Assembly: GCF_035953295.1 (NCBI RefSeq)
Contig: NZ_CP108370.1
Location: forward strand, 4,617,001 to 4,681,000
Length of the DNA stretch: 64,000 nt
Origin: Streptomyces sp. NBC_01335
GTDB lineage: Bacteria > Actinomycetota > Actinomycetes > Streptomycetales > Streptomycetaceae
Reading direction: 5' to 3'
Shown here: in pieces, positions 17,195 to 24,309 of the stretch
How the letters are laid out: each line of letters opens with the position of its first letter
Position numbering within the stretch: the first letter of the stretch is position 1
Program-made: the position numbers and the translations under genes
The notes under the pieces: generated by a model
Database searches by the model: none
The model's input: the letters and a program-made list of their open reading frames with translations, nothing else
Told to the model about the DNA's origin: nothing

Positions 17195-18019
17195 TCAGAC
17201 CGCGCTGGGCACGGGCACCACGGGCATGCGGGAGGCTTCGGTGGTCCACACCCCGTCGACGTGCTCGATGAAGTCGTAGAGCGGCTTGAACTGCTCGCGC
17301 GCGCTGTCCTCGGACGCGACATAACGCTGCGTCTTGAGGGCGACGTCGTGCGGGATCGGTTCCAGCGGCCCGAGCCCCGCCGACAGCACCTGCGCCTTGC
17401 ACGCCCTCTCCAGGGTCAGGTAGCGCCAGGCCGCCGCCTCGACCGAAGCACCGACGGTGAGCAGGCCGTGGTACTTGAGGATCAGGTTGTTGAACCCGCC
17501 GAGCGCCTCGGCCGTGGCCCGGCCGTCCTCGAACGTGTGGGGCAGACCGCCGAACTCGTGGTCCACCGCCTGGTCCTGGTAGAACGCGCAGGTGTCCTGG
17601 CTGGTGATCGGGAGAACCCTCCCGGTGCTCGCCCAGATGCGCCCGTACGGCGAATGGAAGTGCGAGGAGGCCACCACGTCCGGCCGCGCGGCCTGCACGC
17701 TGGAGTGCAGCACCAGGGCGCCAATGTTCACCGGGTGGTGTCCCACCAGCACATTGCCCTCGTAGTCGAGCAGGACGAGGTCGTCGACGTCGACCATCGA
17801 CAGATGGACCCCGACGGGGTTGACCCAGAACGCGTTCGTCACCTCGGGGTCGCGGACCGCGAAGTGCCCGGCGAAACCCTCGCCCTCGTCGTAGCCCCAC
17901 CGCGAGAAGAGGCGGAGTGCGGCGATCAGTTGGGTCAGCCGGTGCTGCCGCTCCTCAGCGGTCGACCGAATGATCTCGGGACCGTCGGAGTCGTTCACCA
18001 GGACGATCGAGCCCTTCAT
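17195..18019 (-). CDS. Class II aldolase/adducin-family protein
   Basis: 274 residues. The zinc site is recognisable: SHFHSPYGR gives two ligand histidines and LKYHGLLTVG the third, with a preceding GNVL..HHPVN region. Members cleave or form C-C bonds (fuculose- or rhamnulose-phosphate aldolase) or act as decarboxylases and epimerases. ATG 18019 is the natural start. It lies 76 bp upstream of the aminotransferase on the same strand. Together they could make an aldol product and then aminate it. The substrate is unknown. Confidence 0.88.
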   Translation of the reverse strand: MKGSIVLVNDSDGPEIIRSTAEERQHRLTQLIAALRLFSRWGYDEGEGFAGHFAVRDPEVTNAFWVNPVGVHLSMVDVDDLVLLDYEGNVLVGHHPVNIGALVLHSSVQAARPDVVASSHFHSPYGRIWASTGRVLPITSQDTCAFYQDQAVDHEFGGLPHTFEDGRATAEALGGFNNLILKYHGLLTVGASVEAAAWRYLTLERACKAQVLSAGLGPLEPIPHDVALKTQRYVASEDSAREQFKPLYDFIEHVDGVWTTEASRMPVVPVPSAV

Positions 18020-18555
18020 CGTGTATCCCGTCGTTGTTGGGTGGTTTGCCGATTACCGATGTGCCGATGTGCCGATGTGGGACGTGCCTGGTCCCCGCAG
18101 CCGCGGGCATCGGGACGGCCGCTGCGGGGGCGGGCTCGGGGGCGTGTTCCTGCCGGAGCGAAGGCGGTCACGTGGGAGGGGGCGTGCGGGGCGGGAGACT
18201 CAGGCGCACCCGCGTCTCCGCGTACCGGAGCCCTGTGTGCTGGAGCCCTCGCGTACCGGAGCCCCTGCATCCCGACATCCGTGGATCTCTGTGCCCGTGC
18301 GCGTGCCCGGCCCGTACGCGGCCCCGTCCCCGGGCTGCCGTCCCGGGGAAGGAGGTTCACCACCGCCGGGCCGCCACCGCCGGGCCGCCACCGCCGGGCC
18401 GCCACCGCCGGGCCGCCACCGCCGTGCCGCCGGCACCGCACGGCGGCGGCTGCACAGTGGTGGCGGAGGTGCGCGTCGGACCGCCGTCGGTGCGAGGCGG
18501 CCGAGCGAGGCGTGCCCGCCGTCCGGCGGGGCCTCGGCCCGGCCGGAAGGGCTGC
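18020..18555. other. 536-bp gene-free stretch in the left arm of the cluster
   Basis: It lies between the thymidylate-kinase-like gene and the aldolase gene on the minus strand. No frame shows family features. It contains a short triplicated CCGATGTG run near 18056-18076, close to the aldolase start, and the 5 x 14-bp tandem array at 18361-18430. The length suggests the aldolase operon has its own promoter here, but I see no clear hexamers. Confidence 0.6.
18361..18430. repeat. Five tandem copies of a 14-bp unit
   Basis: CACCGCCGGGCCGC is repeated exactly four times (18361-18416), and a fifth copy (18417-18430) differs by one base. The array is noncoding and its copy number is likely to vary between strains. 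Confidence 0.95.
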
Positions 18556-19224
18556 TCAGGCGAGGGAGGCGTTCGCGAAGATGTCGGGGAACGCGTCGAC
18601 GATGGCCTGCCTCATGGCCAGTTGCACGGTGTCGAAGTCGCCGTCGCCCGGCACCGAGACGAAGTCGGCGAACTCGGGGAGGCCGAGGTAGGCGTCCCGG
18701 AAGGACTCCAGGAAGTCCGGGTCCTCCTCATCGATGCCCCGCACGTTGATGCGGCGCACCGCTTCGGCCGGGGAGACGTCCAGGAAGATCGTGAGGTCCG
18801 GCTTGGGCGCACCTCCGAGCAGCCTGCGCAGGAAGTCGACGCTGCCGACACCCTCGGCCTTGGCCAGGGCGTACTGGCAGTAGACGTAGCGGTCGACGAT
18901 CACGACGTCCGGAGACGTCGTGAGGGGCTCCGCGAGGAAGGTGACCCGGGCCAGCTGGGAGCAGGAGGAGATGAGACGCATGGTCTCGCCGCCGATGAGC
19001 TCCAAGTGGTCGGCGACACCCTCCTCTTCGGCGATGGCGTTGAGCGCCTTGCGTACGGGGGCCATGGTGAGGCTCCGGTGTGCCTGGCCCGGGATGCCCT
19101 GGGCGCGGAGCCATTCACCGAGCATGCGCACCTGGGTCGACTTGCCGGCTCCGTCCAGTCCCACCACGGCGACGAGTCGCCCGGTTCTGGATCCCGGCCC
19201 GGCAGGGTTTTGCTGTGCGCGCAC
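18556..19224 (-). CDS. Thymidylate-kinase-family (P-loop nucleoside/nucleotide kinase) protein
   Basis: 222 residues. The P-loop GLDGAGKST is at residues 22-30. The DR motif appears as IVDRYVYCQYALA, and PDLTIFLDVSPAEAVRRI is the typical strand and LID entry. GTG 19224 is preceded by TAGGCGG. Genuine tmk sits in replication/repair neighbourhoods; this extra copy is the first gene of the left arm of a biosynthetic-looking locus, divergent from the right arm. It may phosphorylate a nucleotide or a nucleotide-like intermediate of that pathway, or be a resistance homologue. The family call is firm, the role is inference. Confidence 0.88.
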   Translation of the reverse strand: MRAQQNPAGPGSRTGRLVAVVGLDGAGKSTQVRMLGEWLRAQGIPGQAHRSLTMAPVRKALNAIAEEEGVADHLELIGGETMRLISSCSQLARVTFLAEPLTTSPDVVIVDRYVYCQYALAKAEGVGSVDFLRRLLGGAPKPDLTIFLDVSPAEAVRRINVRGIDEEDPDFLESFRDAYLGLPEFADFVSVPGDGDFDTVQLAMRQAIVDAFPDIFANASLA

Positions 19225-19311
19225 TTGTACCGCCTAGTGAATCGTTCCGTCGCCGAAAAGTTGACGCCTGCCGTGCGGCTTTCGTAGGGGAACGCGAAAA
19301 TCAAAGATGCC

Positions 19312-19337
19312 GAACCATGAAGATGAATCCATGGTTC
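19312..19337. promoter_or_regulatory. Palindrome upstream of the thymidylate-kinase-like gene, candidate operator
   Basis: GAACCATG (19312-19319) and CATGGTTC (19330-19337) are perfect arms around a 10-bp spacer, about 90 bp upstream of GTG 19224. Arm spacing of roughly two helical turns suits a dimeric regulator. No regulator is encoded in the cluster, so the binding protein would be elsewhere. Confidence 0.5.
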
Positions 19338-19449
19338 TGAAGTCGTGACCCCCCGCCGACACCTGAGCGAACCTAGGTCCGTATCAGCCACGTTGTAAAC
19401 CGCTTCTTCGATCGCGTCTCGGGTAATGAGACGGGAGGGGGTGAGAAGC

Positions 19450-19500
19450 ATGCATCAATCCGATTTGTTCTGGATCTCCGCCCGAAAGTCGCTGGCTTGA
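19450..19500 (+). CDS. Possible 16-residue leader peptide
   Basis: ATG 19450 to TGA 19500 encodes a 16-residue peptide ending SARKSLA. It has an unusually good ribosome site (GGGAGGGGG about 10 nt upstream) directly after a small hairpin (CGTCTC/GAGACG, 19415-19433). It may be a leader peptide or chance. No match to a known attenuator is evident because there is no run of one amino acid. Confidence 0.25.
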   Translation: MHQSDLFWISARKSLA

Positions 19501-19653
19501 AACGGGGTGCGTGCTAGCGTCGGCGCCGGTCGAACAGGGGGTTGTGGGCTATGTGGGGACAGAAGCCCCATGGGGGTAACTCGCCGTCATCTGAGGTGAG
19601 TTGTATGTGCCCAGTGATCGAACTGCGGCCGGCGTGCCGGATCTGCGCGGGTA

Positions 19654-19683
19654 TTGACGACCAATGCCTGGGCTGCCTAGTGT
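19654..19683 (+). promoter_or_regulatory. Candidate vegetative promoter of the right cluster arm
   Basis: TTGACG (19654-19659) and TAGTGT (19678-19683) are separated by 18 bp, a good HrdB-type promoter. Transcription would start near 19690, leaving about 200 nt of untranslated leader before the TTG start at 19891. Confidence 0.55.
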
Positions 19684-19890
19684 GCTCCCTCATTGATTAT
19701 CCCGACGGTGGCCGGGCGCATGGTTCCCGTTTTGCCGCCAGTCGACATGGGTTTTCCATTCCGAATTCTCGCAGTGTCGCGGGACCGGCCCCAGTCATTG
19801 ACTTCCGGGCTGCTCGGGCATTCTCATAAATCCCAGTCCGTCGGCCCGTGATCACCTTTTCCGTGTCCGACCACTTCATGAGGAGTCGCA

Positions 19891-21162
19891 TTGACAGCGC
19901 AGTTCTCCGCCGACGGCGGGGGGATCGGCACGGCCGTCGCCAGGCGTCTCGTACTCGCGGACGCCGCCCACCAGTACACGCTCGCGCCGGTCGCCGACGC
20001 CCCGGTGCTCGTCGTGGAACTCGCGCCCGAGGAAGGCGCCGGCACCCGCGCCTCGGAGTACCTGCGCCGGAAGGACACCGTCGCGCGGGCGATCGCGGTG
20101 GTGGACGCCGAGGGCGGGGCCAGTGATCTCGCCGTACCGGCCGAGCCCCTGGCGGCCTGGGCGGGCACGGGGCTCGACGAGGCGTTCGTGGACCACCTGC
20201 GCACCGCCCTGCCGTCCACCGGCCGGGCGCAGGAAGCCGGTTCCGTGGACGCGGCACTCGCGGCGCTCGGCCCCCTCATGCTGCTCCGCACCCACGCGGG
20301 CGAACCGCAGGCCCATACGGAAGTACTGATGTGCACCCGTATACGGACCATCGGTGCGGTGTTCGTCCGCGTCGCCAGGTTCGACCACGCGGCCGACGCG
20401 GGCGTCGCCGAGCTCTTCGCCTCGGCGTTCAAGTACCGCACCGAACTGGAGGACTTCGTCCGGGTCGAGGGCAACGCCTACCTCGGCTACGAGAAGGACA
20501 TCGAGATCGAGGAGAAGGTCACCCTCGTCGACGACGCCGCCATCTGGCCCCTCACCAAGAGCCTGTGGACGGCCGTCGAGAAGGGGGACTTCCCCGGGTT
20601 CTTCACCGACCCCGGATACGAGCTGAGCCGCTGGCACTTCGTCCAGTACAACTTCGAGGTGCTCGCCCCGGACGACGAAGTCGGCCATTACGCATTCCAG
20701 TCGCGTGCAGACGGCACGTACCGGCTCAAGATGAAGAAGTTCGCGAAGGACTCACTGCGGCGCATCGAGACCTTCCGCAACGGCCTGGAGATTTCCGGAG
20801 AGGACTTCGAGGGCTACCTCGCCCGGGAGTTCCCCGAGTTGAGCTTCAGGCGGCTGCCGGGGCTGCGGCGCACGAAGTTCGACATCAACGTCCAGTCGGC
20901 CACCACCGGGCACTGCTTCGGCATCGAGACGGACGAGATCACCCTCAGCGACGGCTCGGGGCGCAAGATGCGGCAGGTGGAGACGGAGTACCTGGAGACC
21001 CGCCGGCACTTCGGCATGGACGGGACCTCGATCGACTCCGAGCTGAGCCGTCTGACCAGCCTGGTCGAGGCGCACCTGGCGGACCTCGGCATCGCCGCCA
21101 GCCGCGGTCTCTACTCGAAGCTGTCCTTCCTGCGCGACAGCTCCCGGTCCGCCGAACTCTGA
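19891..21162 (+). CDS. Uncharacterised protein with a CYTH-like domain
   Basis: 423 residues, TTG start with AGGAG 5 nt before it. I know no named family for the whole protein. The C-terminal 220 residues resemble a CYTH/triphosphate-tunnel domain: EIEEK (E-x-E-x-K, near 205) opens it, RLKMKKF supplies basic residues in the middle, and VETEYLETRR near 363 gives the late acidic pair. The first 150 residues form a separate alpha/beta-looking region. CYTH proteins bind triphosphates, polyphosphate or nucleotides using metal. As first gene of the right arm it may act on a nucleotide-activated intermediate. Domain call moderate, role unknown. Confidence 0.55.
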   Translation: MTAQFSADGGGIGTAVARRLVLADAAHQYTLAPVADAPVLVVELAPEEGAGTRASEYLRRKDTVARAIAVVDAEGGASDLAVPAEPLAAWAGTGLDEAFVDHLRTALPSTGRAQEAGSVDAALAALGPLMLLRTHAGEPQAHTEVLMCTRIRTIGAVFVRVARFDHAADAGVAELFASAFKYRTELEDFVRVEGNAYLGYEKDIEIEEKVTLVDDAAIWPLTKSLWTAVEKGDFPGFFTDPGYELSRWHFVQYNFEVLAPDDEVGHYAFQSRADGTYRLKMKKFAKDSLRRIETFRNGLEISGEDFEGYLAREFPELSFRRLPGLRRTKFDINVQSATTGHCFGIETDEITLSDGSGRKMRQVETEYLETRRHFGMDGTSIDSELSRLTSLVEAHLADLGIAASRGLYSKLSFLRDSSRSAEL

Positions 21163-21249
21163 CGGCCACGGACCCGCCGCGGGGCAGATCGCGGCGGCCG
21201 TGACCGCCCTTTCCTGCAGCATCCGGCTGGACCGTTAAGGACGTGCGGC

Positions 21250-22473
21250 GTGAAGACAAGCAGAAGGGGGATCCGGTCCTTTCGCGACATCGCGCAGAGC
21301 GATGTCGACGTCAGGCGCCCCATCGTGACGCTGTTCAGCGGCGGGCTGGACAGCACCTACCTCCTGCACCGCCTGGTGCAGGCCGGTGCCACCGACGTGC
21401 ACGCCCTCAGTGTGGGGGTCGGCGGCGACGAGAGGCCGGAGCAGATCCAGCGGATCGCCGACCGGCTGGGGGTACGCCTCCACCTGGTCGACGGCCGGTC
21501 CGTGTTCGTGGAGGAGTTCGTCAAGCCCGCGATCGCCGCCCACGGCGTGTACCTGGACACGCACCCCGTCAGCTCGTCGCTGAGCCGGCCGCTCATCGCC
21601 CGTACGGCCGTACAGCTGGCGCGGGAGCTGGACGCGGGGATGATCCTGCACACCGCCAACCGCTCGCAGAACACCCTGCGCAGGTTGAACGGCGCGCTCG
21701 GCCAGCTCGGATTCCAGGGGCACTTCGGCACTCCCTACGACCTCGATCCCGTGGACCGGGAGATGAAGATCAAGGAGTTGGGGGCCATCGGTCTGGACGA
21801 GATGGCCGAGCGCTCGGCGAGCGGCGACTCCAACCTGTGGTGCCGCGAGTTCGAGTCCGGAATCCTGGACGACCCCGAGAACCACCCGGTGCCCGAGTCC
21901 TACTACCGCTGGAGCGCGAACCGGGGGACGCCCGACGCGGAAGACCTCGACGTGAGCTTCCGCGCCGGTATCCCCGTCGCCGTCAACGGGCGCGAACTTC
22001 CGCTCGCGGACGTCGTCGAGTCGCTGAACCGGACGGTCGGGGCCCACGGCCTGGGCCGCTACACCGGCCTGGAGCACCTGGCGGGGGGAACCAAGGTCCT
22101 CGAAGTGCGGGAGATGCCGGCGGCCTGGCTCCTGCTGGCGTCCCGCCGCCACCTGGAAACGGCGGTGCTCGACGCGGAGGCCCTCAGGGAGAAGATCCAC
22201 ATCGAGCAGATCTGGGTCCGCGAGGCGCTCGAAGGGCGCTGGTTCGCCGGTTTGCGGGCCGCCTGCCAGGCATTCGTCACCTCGCTCGCGGAGCCGGTCA
22301 ACGGAACCGTGCGCTGGCGTCTGGCCGGCAGCAGGACCTCCACGGTCTCCATCGTCGCCGACGAGCCCATGTACGTACGCAACCGCGAGGACTGGGAGCA
22401 GGCATCCATCAGGGAAGAGCTGTCCCACCTGGGCGGAGCGTCGACCGAAGAGATCGGGAGCGGACAGTGGTAG
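21250..22473 (+). CDS. Argininosuccinate-synthase-like N-type ATP pyrophosphatase
   Basis: 407 residues, GTG 21250 with AAGGA upstream. The PP-loop SGGLDST lies near residues 31-37. The rest follows ArgG: SNLWCREFESGILDDPENHPVPE matches the NLWGRS.E.G.LEDP signature, FRAGIPVAVNG the substrate strand, HGLGRYTGLEH the GVGR segment, and an APA-like PAAWLLLASRRHLE the C-domain. ArgG adenylates the ureido group of citrulline and joins it to aspartate. Several signature positions are altered (C for G in NLWCRE), so the substrate probably differs. No argininosuccinate lyase accompanies it, so the adduct may be kept rather than split. Its 3' end overlaps the ATP-grasp gene. Confidence 0.82.
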   Translation: MKTSRRGIRSFRDIAQSDVDVRRPIVTLFSGGLDSTYLLHRLVQAGATDVHALSVGVGGDERPEQIQRIADRLGVRLHLVDGRSVFVEEFVKPAIAAHGVYLDTHPVSSSLSRPLIARTAVQLARELDAGMILHTANRSQNTLRRLNGALGQLGFQGHFGTPYDLDPVDREMKIKELGAIGLDEMAERSASGDSNLWCREFESGILDDPENHPVPESYYRWSANRGTPDAEDLDVSFRAGIPVAVNGRELPLADVVESLNRTVGAHGLGRYTGLEHLAGGTKVLEVREMPAAWLLLASRRHLETAVLDAEALREKIHIEQIWVREALEGRWFAGLRAACQAFVTSLAEPVNGTVRWRLAGSRTSTVSIVADEPMYVRNREDWEQASIREELSHLGGASTEEIGSGQW

Positions 22474-24173
22474 GGACCCAGCGGAACACGGAGCCCGGCG
22501 CCGGGCGCCTGGTCGTCATCGACGCGGACGTGCGCACCGCCCGCGCCGCGCACGCCCTCGACCGGCCCCTCGTCCTCGTGCAGCGCCCCGGCTCTCGCGT
22601 GGACGAGCTGGTCGACGACTTCTCGGGCTACTACAGCGTCGACTTCGCGGGGGAGGGCTTCGAGGAGTTCGTCAGGGAGATCCTGGTCCCGCTGGCCCCC
22701 ACGGCCGTGGTCTCGCTCAGCGACGAGGGCGCGCGGGCGGCCACGCTCGCCAACTCCCTGCTCGGCACGGACGGCACCCGGGTCGACGAGGCGCACCGCC
22801 TCCTGGCCGGCACGTCCGGCGGTGAGGCATACGAGGCCGGTGGGGCGTACAAGGCCGGTGGGGCGAACGGGGCCGGTGGGGCGAACGGGGCCGGTGGGGC
22901 GAACGGGGCCGGTGGGGCCGGCCGGGACGACGGGCGCGGGGAGCGGGCGGCGTCCCCCTCCGGGCAGCCCGCCGCGCTGTTCATCAACAACCACCCGTAC
23001 TCCAACTTCAACCGCGGTGGCGTCTACACCCTGCCGACCTCGGAAATCGACATCCACATGGCGGCCCGCACCCAGATCGACGGCGGGGTCACGGGATTCG
23101 CCGACCACCCCCTCGACCACGTCGCACTGTGCGAAGCCAACGAAGAGGACCGCTGGCGCGAGATCTGCGAGTGGATCCTGCGCAACCACCCCATCAGCCG
23201 GGTCATCGCCGTCCACGAGCGGGCGGTGCTCCTGGCGGCCGAGATGCGCTCGAAGTTCGGCCTCACCGGGATGGACCTCGACACGGCGACGCGCTTCCGC
23301 GACAAGGTCCGGATGAAGGACGCGGTCCGGGCGGCGGATGCCGCGACCGTCCCCGACTTCGCCCCGCTCGACACCGTCGAGGACCTGGAGAAGGTCGACT
23401 GGAGCACCGGCCGCAAGGTCATCAAGAGCCGTACGGGGCTCGCGGCGAAGGACCTCTACATCGTCGAGACGCTGGAAGAGGCGCGCCGCGTCGTCGGCGG
23501 CCTCGATCTCTCCGGCTCGCACTACGAGGTCGAAGAGTTCGTCAAGGGCCAGATCTACCACTGCGACTCCGTGGTGCGCGACGGGACCGTCGTCTTCCGC
23601 AGCGTCGGCAAGTACCTCGCCGACCCGGCCAGTTACCAGCCGGGGTCCATCTTCGGCACCGTACTCGTGGGCGAGGGCGAGCTGGTCCGGCGCATCACCG
23701 AGCTGAACACGCGGGTGCTGGCCGCGCTGGGACTCAAGGACGGCACCACACATCTGGAGCTGTTCCACACCGAAGCCGACGAACTGGTCTTCTGCGAGGT
23801 CGCCGGACGGCCGCCGGGCGGCATCATCCCCCCGGTCATCCAGGCGCAGTACGGCTTCGACATCGTCGAGACGCAGATCCGCATCGACGCCGGACTCGAC
23901 ATATCCCTGGGCACCGCCCCCGAGCCCGTGGACGGTGCCGGCACAGCCGGGTTCCTGGCCTTCTACCCCGGCGGCGGCGAATCCCGGGGCATCGACCCCG
24001 ACCGGCTTACCTCTCTCGGCGTCGTGGAACACCTCACCCACCGCGGCGCCGGCAACGGACGCGGAGGCGTCAGGCACTCCACGGACTTCCTGGACTCGTA
24101 CGTGATCAAGGCCGCCGACGACGAGGAACTGATGCGGCGGATCGCCGCCATCCAGGACGAGTACTGGCGGTGA
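22467..24173 (+). CDS. ATP-grasp ligase with a truncated duplicate N-terminal domain
   Basis: 568 residues from GTG 22467, overlapping the previous gene by 7 bp. Residues 1-115 look like an isolated pre-ATP-grasp domain that stops where an ATP-binding domain should begin. A Gly/Ala/Asn linker (about 119-155) coded by an 18-bp tandem repeat follows. Residues 165-568 form a complete ATP-grasp enzyme: RFRDKVRMKDAVRAA, KVIKSRTGLAAKDLYIV, a Glu pair in YEVEEFVKGQIYHCDS, and the metal-binding VFCEVAGRPPGG. Such ligases form amide or amine bonds through an acyl phosphate. The fused half-domain suggests recombination between two neighbouring ATP-grasp genes, or a regulatory domain. Substrate unknown. 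Confidence 0.8.
   Translation: MVGTQRNTEPGAGRLVVIDADVRTARAAHALDRPLVLVQRPGSRVDELVDDFSGYYSVDFAGEGFEEFVREILVPLAPTAVVSLSDEGARAATLANSLLGTDGTRVDEAHRLLAGTSGGEAYEAGGAYKAGGANGAGGANGAGGANGAGGAGRDDGRGERAASPSGQPAALFINNHPYSNFNRGGVYTLPTSEIDIHMAARTQIDGGVTGFADHPLDHVALCEANEEDRWREICEWILRNHPISRVIAVHERAVLLAAEMRSKFGLTGMDLDTATRFRDKVRMKDAVRAADAATVPDFAPLDTVEDLEKVDWSTGRKVIKSRTGLAAKDLYIVETLEEARRVVGGLDLSGSHYEVEEFVKGQIYHCDSVVRDGTVVFRSVGKYLADPASYQPGSIFGTVLVGEGELVRRITELNTRVLAALGLKDGTTHLELFHTEADELVFCEVAGRPPGGIIPPVIQAQYGFDIVETQIRIDAGLDISLGTAPEPVDGAGTAGFLAFYPGGGESRGIDPDRLTSLGVVEHLTHRGAGNGRGGVRHSTDFLDSYVIKAADDEELMRRIAAIQDEYWR
22835..22919. repeat. Tandem 18-bp coding repeat in the ATP-grasp linker
   Basis: The unit GGCCGGTGGGGCGAACGG occurs three times perfectly (22853-22906), preceded by one copy with altered last bases (22835-22852) and followed by a partial copy. 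It encodes alternating Ala-Gly-Gly-Ala-Asn-Gly blocks. Copy number could change the linker length. Confidence 0.95.
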
Positions 24174-24309
24174 CGGCACCGGGACGAACGGCGGCGACCG
24201 CGCCGCCGTAGGTCCTGCTCGCGTGCGACGTGACCAGTACGTGCGGGAGCGGTCTGTCCGCGTACGACGCGACAGCAGCGCGCCCCGACCGATGAGCGAA
24301 AGATGTGAC

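Larger units (their letters stand above)
19225..19890. other. 666-bp divergent control region between the two cluster arms
   Basis: It is noticeably lower in GC than the flanking genes. It holds, left to right, an 8-bp-armed palindrome (19312-19337), a small hairpin (19415-19433), a 16-codon frame with a strong ribosome site (19450-19500), a TAGCGT hexamer (19515-19520), a Cys-rich open frame (19551-19829) and a well-spaced promoter (19654-19683). A leader of about 200 nt would precede TTG 19891. Confidence 0.6.

Noticed and set aside
15221..18019. Phosphonate pathway suggested by aldolase, aminotransferase and nucleotidyltransferase
   Set aside because: No PEP mutase or phosphonopyruvate decarboxylase is encoded, so the defining first steps are missing.
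18361..18430. CRISPR array
   Set aside because: Units are contiguous 14-mers without spacers, and no cas genes are present anywhere in the window.
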